Part shown: in pieces, positions 11,149 through 21,223 of the stretch
How positions within the stretch are numbered: the stretch's first letter is position 1
Layout of the letters: every line of letters begins with the position of its first letter
Assembly: GCA_023853785.1 (NCBI GenBank)
Contig: JAJIRX010000555.1
Coordinates: 62,001-126,000 of the forward strand
Reading direction: 5' to 3'
Source of the DNA: Psilocybe azurescens
Lineage: Eukaryota > Basidiomycota > Agaricomycetes > Agaricales > Agrocybaceae
Length of the DNA: 64,000 bases
Position numbers and translations under genes: made by a program
Notes under the pieces: model-generated
Databases searched by the model: none
Seen by the model: only the letters and a program-made list of their open reading frames with translations
What the model was told of the DNA's origin: nothing

Positions 11149-11417
11149 AATTCACAAATGAAACTACAGTCCAGTCGAATGTAAATATGGATAAAATCTA
11201 AGGATGTATTGCAGATAAAACGAAAAATGTTTGGAGAAATATGTACATGGAAAAATCGAAGTAACTGTCAATCAATGAGCAGTTATTGCTAGTAAATACA
11301 GTGTGATGCTAAAGCCCCAGTTTCCGAATACAAATGCATGCCCAAGAGAGTTAAAATGTGGTAAAAATACAGATGATAAGTGAGTCGGGTCATAAATGGT
11401 AATATCGGTCATAAGAC

Positions 11418-13036
11418 TCATAACGAAGAAAGTTGAAAAGCATCGTCGAAGTTGTACTGGCATTGATTCATCTGGAAAGTGAAATCCGTTCCCATTGACG
11501 AGCCCGAAAGATAGTTTTGACTATCCTGGGCGTCCAAGAGCTGAACGGCAGGGGAATCATTAGGCTGAGCAGCATATGCGTCCAAAGGGAAGATAGTGTT
11601 AAGGAAAGAATCGTCGCAATCAGTGCCTAGGCTGAAGTTGGCGCTTCCTAAAGCAGGGAAGGAAAACAGCTCCTTGACTTGAGAAGCGTCCCCGGTATTT
11701 TGAGGTGAGACGACGGTAGGAGGAGGGAAAGGCCCTGCGAGTTGCTGATGAAGGCCTTGCATCTTTGCTTCCAGGTGGGGAGAGCTTCCGACGAACGGCT
11801 GTTGCGTCCAAGAAGCACCGAAGCCTCCGGACAACGACGACTGTGTGCCAGAAAGCTCAGAATTACCGAACATCTTCAGGAGAGAAAAGACTGATGAGCG
11901 AACGATCCCTTTGTTGCAATAAATTCCAACGACATACCATATTTTGGTCAGTGTTTCCAAAGTTGTAATGGATGCCCTCAATGGTCTTGTTAGCGTTTAC
12001 GCTAGCTTCTGCGATAGAGAATTGAGCTTGAGAATAGTCATTGAAACCAAGCGATGTGGAAGGACGACGAGGAACGTGGAGTTGCGTGAAATCAGGTTGA
12101 CAAAGCAAAGTCGGCTCCTGGATTTGAGAAGATCCGGCGATGGGTGTCGATGACGGATGCACAGGAACAGAACGAGACAGGGGAGAACTAGGAAGAGAAA
12201 AATGGGTAGAATTGACAGGGCTAGATGAGTCAACACTGCGAGCCTTCTTGGCTTGCTTTTTGCGAGTCGGAATGGGAGAGGGCCCAGTATACTTTGTGTA
12301 CGTTTCGCGGAGAATTTTTGTCTGATCTTCAGCAGTCGTGGCATTGCCAGACATGGTCTGCACTCTATCCTTGTTTCGTCGAGACCCTCGAGGAGAAGGA
12401 ACGAATTTGTAGTCGGGGTTATCCTCCTTGTGCTTGCGCTGGATCTCAGCAGCCTTGCGATGCCACTTCTGTTTGTCTGCTTCCTCAAGCATGCCCCAAA
12501 CTTGCCCAGCAACACGACTGAGAGCTTGTTGACGTTTCTCGATGTGCTTTGGGATTTCGCCTTTCTTCAGCCACCAGGAGCGGAAGATCATAAAAGCATT
12601 GGGAGGACGAGCGATCTTAGTAACAGGCGGCTCCGAAGACAATCGCGAGAGATCGCGAGAGTCGCTGGGAGTAGAAGGGGTGCATGGAGTATCAGAACTT
12701 TGGGGACTTTGGGAAAAGAGCCATCGAGTCGAGAACTGAAGCTATGTATAAAGGGCTCGTGATACTCAAGGTTGTAAGACGCTTCCTCGAGCTTGCGAGC
12801 ATCCCGAGCGACCTTCGAAACTGGAACTTCAGAGAAGAGAGGCATGTATGCCTGAGGAATGGCGATTCTGGGAGCAGATGAATGGCTGGTGGGAGTTGAG
12901 GGCCACTCAGTCGGACTATGCGAATCCCTTAAGTACATTGCATCGTCTGTTTTAACATCACCTAAAAGGTAGATGGTTTAGCATCAGATCAAATGAATGT
13001 TTTGAGAGAATTGGACAACGTACGAGGGGAAGACAT
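11418..13036 (-). CDS. HMG-box transcription factor
   Basis: A first mini-exon (MSSPR) at 13036 splices over an intron of about 60 nt to DVKTDDAMYLRDSHSP.., and a further intron near 12740-12810 brings in the frame SSDTPCTPSTPSDSRDLSRL. The HMG box then runs from TKIARPPNAFMIFRSWWLKK through HIEKRQQALSRVAGQVWGML to ADKQKWHRKAAEIQRKHKED (about 12615-12420), a typical sequence-specific MATA/SOX-type box with the RPxNAF and WxxxxxxxKxxW features. A basic patch RKKQAKKAR follows, then a long Ser/Thr/Pro-rich and Gln/Asn-rich tail, split by an intron (about 11941-11874), ending DDAFQLSSL. Such factors regulate mating, sexual development or fruiting in basidiomycetes, but the target here is unknown. 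The second intron is inferred from frame only. A TATA box and two direct repeats lie upstream. Confidence 0.85.
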
Positions 13037-13142
13037 TTCGCGTGGAGAAGTATGTTGGAAGGCTATGCTGGTCGTGAGTTAGATAGTGAGGACAGTCGTG
13101 AAAGTGCGTAAAAGATGGGGGTTTTGAACATTTTGAAGGCGC

Positions 13143-13150
13143 CTTATATA
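13143..13150 (-). promoter_or_regulatory. TATA-like box of the HMG-box gene
   Basis: The minus strand reads TATATAAG, about 107 bp upstream of the start codon at 13036. Pattern-based assignment. Confidence 0.4.
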
Positions 13151-13281
13151 TTCTGAATCCCGACGCGACTTGAGAATACACGAGGTAATTTGCCAAAGAG
13201 CCCAGGTGCATCGTGGGGCGGAGCGGATGAAAGAGGACACTTAAATCTCCCGTCCTCATCCTCGGGACATAGCAAGACTAG

Positions 13282-13383
13282 ATTGCACGGCTAATACCGA
13301 TTCACGTTTTTTGATCCCCCGGCCTCATAAAGTGTCTCGGTGCAGAAAAACGACATTGCACGGGAATAACCGATTCACGTTTT
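13282..13383. repeat. pair of imperfect direct repeats upstream of the HMG-box gene
   Basis: Two units of 29-30 nt, at 13282-13310 and 13354-13383, share ATTGCACGG then AATA and CCGATTCACGTTTT with only a few differences, centre to centre about 72 bp. They sit about 250-350 bp upstream of the HMG-box start codon, so they could be binding sites for a regulator, or a local duplication remnant. Nothing else in the window was seen to carry the unit. Confidence 0.55.
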
Positions 13384-13760
13384 CCGGAAGTATTATATGT
13401 GTACATAGTTATCTACATCCAGGCCCAGTTAAAGCCATGGGCAAGCCACTGGATTACATGAGGCAGAGTGAGGGCTTTCAAACTCGGGAACTATAGATGA
13501 GCAAACGAGTTGGCACTGGGAGAAATTGAGGAGAATGTTGGGAAGCATACTCGAAGTTGAACAAGCAGGTACCTATGTTTGCAATTCTAAGGCCTCTCTC
13601 CTACTTTCAAAATATAATCAGAACGCGTAAAGTTTAAAGACAAGGGGAACATGCTAGGGATATTACACACACAGATTACTGAAAAATGACAGGGTTCTGA
13701 TTAATTAAGAAGGGATGAGATGAGATGGTACGCGGAAATGGATACTGAGCTTACTGGAAT

Positions 13761-15028
13761 CTATGACATTGCGATTCGTATTGAATCGCTGGCCGCTTTC
13801 TGTACACGATTCATTATCGCAAGACCTTCTCTTTCTTCTACTACTTCTTCTATTAGCATCAAGTGAACCCCGTCCCGTTCTAAACTGAGTAGTCCGTCAA
13901 AAGATTCTGCGCAATCACAGAGGGTTCTGCAAGACGTCCCAAAGGAAAGCGGAACCATTCTACATCATTTATGGTTTCAATCTCATTCCATAAATTTGAA
14001 TCTGTGGGCGCCAGTATACCGATCTTCAGATTTTCCGTATTGACTTGCTGCTTCTGCAGGGAAAATATATAATCCGAGAACTTGACTGCCGGTTGAGATC
14101 CAGAGAGACTAGGAAGAGTGAGAAGAAGTGTAACTGGAACAGAGGGAGAGTAATGGCGGTATTTCATCCCAGGAGTTGTTGGAGCACTTTCCAGCTGTTC
14201 GTCCGCATAGTCGCGTTTATGCACCAGGACTTTTGGTTTGTTGGCAATGTCGTGAAATTCTTCACGTAGGACACGCTGCAAATCTTCGACGGTGATTCCA
14301 CCAGGTCTCAAAACCCGTATGTTTCCATCGGCATGTAATCCGTCAACAACTGTACTCTCCAGACCAACTCCGCAGGCTCCGCCGTCGAGTATCAGACTCA
14401 CTTTCCCATCCAAATCTCGGTGAACATGGTCCAATCGTGTTGGGCTAGGTTTTCCAGATGTGTTGGCACTGGGAGCGGCGAGCGGCGCTTTGGCAGTGGC
14501 GATTAAAGCACGGGCGACTGGATGCGAAGGCATTCGAATGGCCACCGAAAATTGCCCCGCCGTGATGATTGTAGGAATTATGTCGGGGTTGCGAGGAAAC
14601 AGAAGGGTTAATGCTCCAGGCCAGAAGTGCTTCATTAATGCCTCGTAGGCTTTTGGAATAATATATCCTGGAGGAAGAAGAGAATGCAGCATGTTGAAGG
14701 AGGAAACGTGGACGATCAACGGGTTATCGGGAGGACGACCCTTAGTCGCAAAGATTTTGGCGGCTGCTGTAGCATCTAAGGCCAAAGCACCCAGTCCATA
14801 CACAGTTTCTGTTGGGAACACGACAGTTTGCGCCAGATCGACGAGTCGATGCGACGCAATTTTCAGAGCCTCCAAAGTTTCTTCAGATGTTATCTGTGGC
14901 TCATCAGAAGACGGAAGAAATGTTATACTCGATGGATCACATTTCAAGATTTGTGTGGTGAACTCAACAGGAGCCATAAATCGAGCATAGATTTGTCGTA
15001 GACGAGACAGGAACATGGAGTTGTACAA
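13761..15028 (-). CDS. SUA5: threonylcarbamoyl-AMP synthase SUA5/YRDC, with a one-base frame break near the C-terminus
   Basis: The YrdC domain is clear: VVFPTETVYGLGALALDATA, IFATKGRPPDNPLIVHVSS, HFWPGALTLLFPRN, SVAIRMPSHPVARALI, PLAAPSANTSGKPSPTRLDH and ILDGGACGVGLESTVVDG. A Sua5 C-terminal domain follows after the linker TTPGMKYRHYSP. The enzyme makes threonylcarbamoyl-AMP for t6A37 of ANN-decoding tRNAs, in cytosol and possibly mitochondria. Two starts are possible: MYNSMFLSRLRQIYARF at 15028, which looks like a mitochondrial presequence, and the internal MAPVEF; use of both is inference. At 13899-13902 the frame breaks: GTGATTGCGCAGAATC reads AQNLLTDYSV-stop, but adding one T to the TTTT run continues as AQNLFDGLLSLERDGVHL.. 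and AIMNRVQKAA, the normal Sua5 ending, stopping at 13761. I therefore annotate to 13761. Confidence 0.93.
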
Positions 15029-15114
15029 GAGTCATTTACGACCCTAAATGGATTTCTTGCCACTTTAGGATCAAAATCTCGGAGTCAATTGACGTTTATT
15101 CTGTGCTAAGTCTA

Positions 15115-15836
15115 CTACCAACTACCCCAAGGAAGCTTGTAGAAAATATCGTCTTGTACGACTATGACTCCTACAGATGTCGCTCGGACCCACTTTCCTT
15201 TGCTTGCTCGTCGTTTTTCCGTTGATTGCTTGAGTCCTAACGTTCCACCGTCCACTTCCTCACCCGTGATAGCCAGAGCAAGCAAAGTAGACCGTTCACC
15301 ACCTCGTGTTGGGCTGGTCCTTAACGTCAAAATCCACTGACCGCCCTGATCATTCACGGAGTATTTCCACATCGGGATTCCCGACTTGAAGATTTCACAA
15401 TTACCATTCTTCTTCAGCTTCGAGGCCGGTAGCCAGTTGAAACAACTACGGAATACTCTCATGGCGTCGGGTGCGCTTAAGATCGTGAGTCCAGACGCAT
15501 TATATGTACTTCCTAGTGGATGTCCTTGAGGAAAAGGAACGCTGAACGGGATCAGGGTGGATGGGGATAACGTTCCAGAGGCTGAAGCTACGGTTGGATG
15601 ATTGCAGTGCTCCCAGTGATTAGCCGCAGTTACGCCAGACGCAATAGATGAGTCGTCTTCAGACTCGTGGTTGACATTCCTGTAAAGAAAGAGTAAGTCA
15701 TTAACGACCACTCAGAGATATAAGCTAAAAGAACCCACCTTTTGTAGGCTTCAGTTGGACGCGAAGGAACGTGAAGTTGGAAGCCGAGGTCAATATGAGT
15801 GGATTCGTGACCTTCCGTTTGCGTTTGCTGTGCTTC
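15115..15836 (-). CDS. eIF4E-like domain protein, apparently degenerate
   Basis: The last exon (about 15679-15115) contains PFPQGHPL, then GLTILSAPDAMRVFRSCFNW, LPASKLKKNGNCEIFKSG, and IPMWKYSVNDQGGQWILTLR, then LALAITGEEVD. This follows the eIF4E order HPL, V-x-x-FW, S-x-L, KxGIxPMWE, N-x-GG-x-W, L..GEE. An upstream exon (about 15836-15740) encodes HIDLGFQLHVPSRPTEAYK and joins by GT-AG. I could not find a start codon with confidence; the 5' end is open. Two things argue against a normal cap-binding factor: the segment carrying the first cap-stacking Trp is missing between HPL and GLTIL, and the Glu after MW is Lys. It could be a divergent eIF4E-family paralogue or a decaying gene, or 3' exons of the neighbouring gene. 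Confidence 0.5.
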
Positions 15837-15904
15837 TGATTAGGTTAAGATGATACAGAGATGCAACCGACATACCAGAGTCTTGAGCTGCAAGAAGACC
15901 ATGT

Positions 15905-17618
15905 CTAGAGGAAAAAACCTTCATTATTAGGTAGAACTTTGAGACAGTGGTCCGAAATCTGACCTTCTTCTTCACATAAATCATACATCATCTTTATCCT
16001 GTGGAGAAGAAGTTCTGGCGGAGGTAATACATTATCGTCCTGTTGACAAATTCTGTGAGAAAAACAGAAGACCTGGGGTTTGATTTAAATCTCACTTTTT
16101 TGAGAACAGATATCCAATCGTTGTCTTCAGTGATGGCAACTTTAGCATTAGGTTTCTGAAGAGAAAAAGTCAATGATAATTTCCCTGTTTGATATTGTGC
16201 ACTCACTTCACTCAGAAGGAATTTGTTGATCACTTCAGACGGATGTATATCCTGTGAATGAATGTCACCATTGGTTAACACCAACATCAGCTGCATAGAC
16301 ATTATGACATACGAGAGCTAGAGGCAAATGAGATATATGCGCAGCATTTAATTGGAGAGTTCCTTGAAAGACGGTCGTCATCCCCGGATCCTCCTTCATG
16401 CAAGTGTCGGAAGCGGCTCCTTCTCCACTCAGTCCAGCTCCTGTGGGACCAAAAGAAAAGTTCAGGGGGTAGGAGATGGGTCAAAGTCTTGATCTGACAT
16501 TTGACTCTCATCTCCTAAGTAAAACGTTTCCCACTCTTCAGCCAATTTATTCCAGATATCATTTTGCAAAGTAATGTTGAGTGTCCTGACAAACAGGCAT
16601 TGGTTTTCATATATCAGTTGTTCTTCTGTCTGGTCAAGATTCCTCAACCTCTCGTGTTCGTGAATATCAGGCCCTGATCTAACTTCAGCCATGCTGATTC
16701 CAGAATACTCCCAACCATAGATTCGTCCTAAACTGTTCTCGCCAATGGGCTTGAACTTGAGACGAGAATATCTCTGTTCCGAGAGGTTCGCGAAGGTCGC
16801 CATTCCCCAAGCCGTTGTTGAATCATAGCCCACAACCAGACGAACATCCCCGTTTCTTGCCTCGCGACCACGGATTTCGTTGGCGTATCTATACCATTTC
16901 TCTGCATTGGCGAGCGCATACCTTCGGAACTTAAATAGATTCCTCAGATCCTTCGAGTTCGAACCACGAGGCATGGTCAAGATCGCACCCTCTGACGCAG
17001 AAGACTCAAAGGTCAGGCCTCTGGCAATTGATCAGACGAGAGTGTTTAACGAAGTGACTGTATAAATAGTACGACTTACGACGATTCCCCATCTTGGCGA
17101 AAGGTCTCCACCTGGGCACTAGCAAGATGGCTGTCAGCTTTGGATGCCGAGTAGCCGTGAACGTCTGCGCAACTGAGAGGAGGATTTAACGGAGAAAAGT
17201 TTTCAGGCATGTCCTCCGGATTGATTGGGTCGGTTTGAGGTACGCATATATTGAACAAATAGTCAAAAGCCCCGTAGTCTGTGATGATGCCTACGTCGCC
17301 TATACCAATTCCTTGCTTTTGATATTCAACGGAAAGCATGTTGTTAGGCTCCGGGATCCATAAAGGAGACCCACGTTTTTTGGTCGTGAGATGTCGATAA
17401 TATATTTCAGAGCTTTTGCGAGAGGGGGAGCGGAGACGCCTGGGGCTGTGACTATCATGGGTGTCATTGTCTATAACTCACCATTATACTCAACAATTAC
17501 CGTGTCGTCATGGTATGTATCTTTCAAGAGGATAAGAGAGCTGGACAGTAGCAGAAACAATATACGTACCATGCACTTGTGGAGAAGAACTATTCACCAT
17601 GTTTGGACGTGGAACCAT
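15905..17618 (-). CDS. uncharacterised agaricomycete protein (GDVG-motif family)
   Basis: The gene reads YYRHLTTKKRGSPLWIPEPN, then GIGIGDVGIITDYGAFDYLF, DPINPEDMPENFSPLNPP, a middle part FKFRRYALANAEKWYRYANE then DVRLVVGYDSTTAWGMATF, and a C-terminal part with MLVLTNGDIHSQDIHPSEVI and VAITEDNDWISVLKK, to a TAG at 15905-15907. Proteins with this layout (PLW.PEPN, GDVG.I...GAFD.LFN, then GYD.T..WG and a DDDW motif) are numerous in Agaricomycetes and have no known function. The 5' exon at about 17618 (MVPRPNMVNSSSPQVH) is tentative. The exon upstream of YYRHL seems one base short at the G5 run at 17424-17428 (C5 on the coding strand). Family recognition is from memory of the pattern, not from a search. 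Confidence 0.6.
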
Positions 17619-18748
17619 TTGGGAGGGATCCTACAGTCCACGGATGAGAGAAATGATACAATAGACGTCTAAGACTACAAACTTCATTTGCATATTCTGA
17701 GACGCCATTTAGCATTGTATATAGAATTTTAGGCATAAACTGCGGACGAACGGTGGAAGTTGATTGTAAGATTTGCGTGATGGCCCTGTGTACTACTAAA
17801 TTGCCCTCCAAAATTTTGAACATTATTAGCAGATTCGAAGAAGGATCCTTGTGAGGGTCTGTATGCACCAGGGTATATCATCAGCAACATAGCAGGGCAC
17901 ACACAAAGACTCTCGCACCCTGCTCTGACGGTTCCCGTTGTAGGAACCAGACTGGAAGAAGGTTCTTCCTGCGTGTGTTCGGATTGGCTGTATCCTCGCA
18001 GACGATGGCCCCGTTCCTCTGGACCAGGTATGAAACTAACCCTTGATTTAGGACTCTGTCGCATAATCCATTAGTGACTTCATAGTGCCATGTGAGATGT
18101 GAGAACTATACCACGCTAATACGACTATCCTTCGGCATTTGATTAGATGAAGAACGAGGCAAATTTGGTTTATATCACAGATTGATGAAGAGAAAAGCGA
18201 CATCGATAAAGCACCTCCATTAATGGGGAGGTTCCTGTCATCATCCGCGCCACCGGTCATTGACAGCGCCTCTTTGGTCGGTGAGTATTTTTAGTGAGGC
18301 AATGCAGTTATGAACATGACAGGCTGCATATTAGAAGCATTTGTAACTTCGTGAATGTAATGATGGGTCATTCCACAATTTCAGCCTCAAAATGCTTTCT
18401 AACATGATGGTTGGTTGTATTGCTAAGTTCCAACTTTCAGAAAGGGGCTTAAGGTTGGCCGAGGTAGCCTTTGGGCCGCTTGGGTAGCCATCGTCAAGAA
18501 AAAGTAACATCGTGTATTGTTCATTGGAGCCGGGGTCTCTTTCTTGCTGAACGCGTATGACTCATTCAATGGATTGAATTGCTTCTACAAAGGTCTACAC
18601 ACCCTAAGCAATTTGGGCTGAGTAGAAGTCGGCCGGAAATATATCCATTGGTGTTCCGACGCAAGTTTTGCTTGCCACCGAACAGAAACCACTGGCCCAT
18701 AATGTTGAGACGCGTCTGTTGCATTGTAGTTCGCGTATAGAACTGCCT
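17619..18748. other. gene-poor region, unclear small minus-strand frames
   Basis: About 17730-18064 on the minus strand has a frame containing SFFESANNVQNFGGQFSST, which recalls N-terminal segments of agaricomycete NACHT-type or orphan proteins, but it ends quickly and no exon chain follows. Between about 18260 and 18748 I see nothing supportable apart from the 3' flank of FMC1. Confidence 0.3.
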
Positions 18749-19171
18749 CTATTCTTCTTTGTGGACTTTAGGCATGTTAAAGCCGACTCTGTTTGCGGTG
18801 GCCTCGATCCGCTCTTGGGCTGTTAAATCGAAAAGAGGGTTGTACCTTTCCAGAAGACGCTGTTCGAATTGAGAATTTGTGGGTAATTGGAAGCGAAACT
18901 TGGAGTGAAAATGCTCATACCTTGTGTTCCCGTTGAGCCCGGATAAACTGGATGGCGTTCTCGTAGTCCTGTCGCGCACGGACATTGTCGTCGTTGAGCT
19001 TTTCAGCAATAGAACGGAAGTGGACGATGATATTCTTGTTGACTTTTCTAGGTGGCTTAATCTTGAGGAGCAATCAGACCCGCCATATGTTCATGAGGAT
19101 GACATGACACGTACAGATTGGCGAAGCTCGCGCAAGAGCCCGCGATAGAGAGTAGCACGGTCTCTGAGCAT
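18749..19171 (-). CDS. FMC1: FMC1-like mitochondrial F1-ATPase assembly factor (LYR-motif)
   Basis: Three exons join to a protein of about 97 aa. Exon 1 is MLRDRATLYRGLLRELRQS with the LYR tripeptide; a 67-nt intron with GTACGT and CCACCTAG ends leads to KVNKNIIVHFRSIAEKL and YENAIQFIRAQREHK; a second intron (about 18923-18861) leads to RLLERYNPLFDLTAQERIEA, then RVGFNMPKVHKEE and TAG at 18749. The yeast FMC1 family ends in the same way (QRE....ERYNP....T..E.....A..VGL..P), which with the LYR start makes the identification good. FMC1 acts in the mitochondrial matrix to stabilise the ATP synthase assembly factor Atp12. It is too fragmented for single-frame detection, with every exon under 130 nt. 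It is divergent to the RRM gene. Confidence 0.82.
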
Positions 19172-19624
19172 TGTTCAGAATCAGGACCGAAAGAAGTTTC
19201 AAAAACGTAGTACTTATGACATATCACGTGTGCTCGCGAGTTATTGGCCCCAGTTAAGCCCAAAATTAGCCCAAGTTCCACTGAAGTTCCAGTTGCGACA
19301 CCCCGCCAGTGGCGCAGAGGAAGGGCCTTTCACCGCCTTCGCCATTGTTATTGTTCTAATGCTGCATGGTATAGAATTCTAGCTGGTGGCTTTACTTTTC
19401 TCGTTCTCCATACAAGGGCCATTGGCTGGCCCCTGGGTTGGGTGCGCGCCGCGTCTCGGGCAAAATAGAGGTCACTGTCGCATTGACCCAATTGCAAATC
19501 ACTATATATTTAAGTGGCAGATTTTGAGAACTTCACTCTCCGTCTTTCCGCTTGCATTTCCCCCCTGTAACTCTTGACCCAACTCGTCGACGCGCTTTGT
19601 TGATCACTTTTGATCTATTTTGCG
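19172..19624. other. divergent promoter region FMC1 / RRM gene
   Basis: The 450-bp spacer between the two start codons has an A/T-rich TATATATTTAA at about 19503, some 115 bp upstream of the RRM gene start and suitable as a TATA box, followed by a pyrimidine-rich stretch (about 19540-19570). Confidence 0.4.
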
Positions 19625-20768
19625 ATGCGTTACGCTTGTCCTGGTTCTACTATCATAGAAGAAAACCCCCGGCCTGCCCCATTTACTGATAGAGCAGTGC
19701 CTAGCGTACCTCAGGTGAGTATCTGTGGCATTCATGCTTGCTCTTCTCATTCAGATTATCTGCAGAGGGGTCGATGGGTTTGTCCAGGCTCCACCATTAT
19801 AGAGGAGACTTCTCAACCTGCCGCATCTACAAGTAAAGCAGCCCCAATCAAAGCCGTGTGTATCTGCCGCGCTCTTGGTTACTCGTATCCCACTCACATC
19901 ATCCACAGAAGCGCGTCAATTTCAACGCTACTGACAAGGGCAAGGGCAAAGGGCCACTCAAACCCGCTCAACGCGTAACTAAGAAAGAGCATATCATTGA
20001 CGCTAGAAAGAAGGAGCAGCTACGACATAAGCTCGCACTGGATCGCAATCCGACTAATTTTGTTTTCGTAGGCAATGTGAGTGGTTCAGACTATTCATCG
20101 AATTTGTGCTAACTGTCACTTGATTAGTTGGAATTGAAGATGACTGAAGCAGATCTGCGTCATGGTTTTGCAGATTGCGGATACATAACTAGAGTTATAT
20201 TCCGTTGCAGCCAAGGGTGCCCACACCCGCCGAAGGAAGACGAGGCAGACGGTTCAAAACCTCATGGGCCAGCTTCATTGCGCGATCGAATGTATGCCAC
20301 TGTCGAGTTCAGGAACTTCCAATCTGTCAAGAAGGCTCTCAAATGCAATGGCAAGGTCATACCAGGCCAACAGGGTCCAATAAAAGTATGTCCAGTCCGC
20401 CATGTTCCATCCATGATAATCTGCTTAAATGTATCTAAGGTCTGTGCTTCTGCTGCTGATCTTCCCGAAGTCCAAGAAATCGCCAATTGTACGCACAAAG
20501 CTAGATCTACCCGAACTCCCAGTCCTGACCACAGTCTCATTCAGATTATATTAAGAAGATGAAAAGCGATTCAATGCCAAAGCCTCCTACCCGTTGGTTC
20601 AAGCCCAAAAGGTACCTAAATTGTTATCTCTCAAGTCTGATATAATCTGACCATGCATACAGCACACTTGTCCGACACCCAACGGAAGTGTTTATTGACT
20701 TCACCAAGGCTGGCAATGATAAGTTTCGTATTATGAGAGATTTCTCATTTCCGAAAAGCATTCTTTGA
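19625..20768 (+). CDS. RNA-recognition-motif (RRM) protein with a duplicated N-terminal segment
   Basis: Exon 1 begins MRYACPGSTIIEENPRPAPF. Exon 2 carries a second version of the same segment, RGRWVCPGSTIIEETSQPAA. After KRVNFNATDKGKGKGP and a basic stretch DARKKEQLRHKL, the RRM starts NPTNFVFVGN (RNP2-like), interrupted by an intron, then DLRHGFADCGYITRVIF, and DRMYATVEFRNFQSVKKALK (RNP1-like) and ends with GQQGPIK. The C-terminal exons give SAADLPEVQEIA, SMPKPPTRWFKPK and FRIMRDFSFPKSIL with TGA at 20766-20768. Six short introns have GT-AG ends. An RNA-binding role is likely; no precise orthologue is recognised. RNP1 is degenerate (RMYATVEF instead of the G-F-G-F core). Confidence 0.75.
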
Positions 20769-21223
20769 TTCTTCTCTGATTACATACACGACCATTTAAC
20801 GAATCTCCATGTACATTTACGACGCCCCCATGTATATACTGTTGTACTATTATTCTCATATCTTATCTTCTAAATATATATGTTGTTTGAAATGTATTGA
20901 ACCGTGTGATCATGATGTGTCTAAGTCGGTCCATAAGCTACTGTTGACGGACAGTCACATCAAAGTCAGGTTAAGCAGCGATCCTTCCAGCTGCTACCGT
21001 TTGATTTGCAGCCTTTGTCGCTTTTCATACGCCAGGCGAGTTTTCATCAGGCGATTGTTGGCTGCATGGAATTTGCCTAGTTACATACTCACGAAAGCTT
21101 GCAACGGTCATTACTATCTCCACCCTACACACTTACATTGCTTACTAACGAAAATGATTCCTCCAGTACGTTAGAAGTTCTCTTAAGCTGCTGTCTTCGT
21201 TGCCACCTTTCTAGCCCACAGTC
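20769..21223. other. intergenic
   Basis: This holds the A/T-rich 3' flank of the RRM gene and the promoter of the downstream helicase-like gene. An open frame at 20809-21174 has no protein-like composition (Leu/Tyr/Ser-rich, no recognisable features) and was not called. Confidence 0.4.

Larger units (their letters stand above)
13037..13760. other. promoter region of the HMG-box gene; 3' flank of SUA5
   Basis: This 720-bp stretch includes a TATA-like box and a pair of direct repeats (both listed) upstream of the HMG-box gene, then sequence leading to the SUA5 3' end at 13761. No gene is seen. Confidence 0.4.

Noticed and set aside
17729..18064. Possible small gene with FGGQFSST-like motif
   Set aside because: It recalls an N-terminal motif of agaricomycete NACHT-type proteins, but no downstream domain follows and the frame ends soon; mentioned only as a gap note.
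20809..21174. Open frame between the RRM gene and the pseudo-helicase
   Set aside because: It is in an A/T-rich 3' flank, Tyr/Leu/Ser-rich by base composition, and lacks any recognisable feature.
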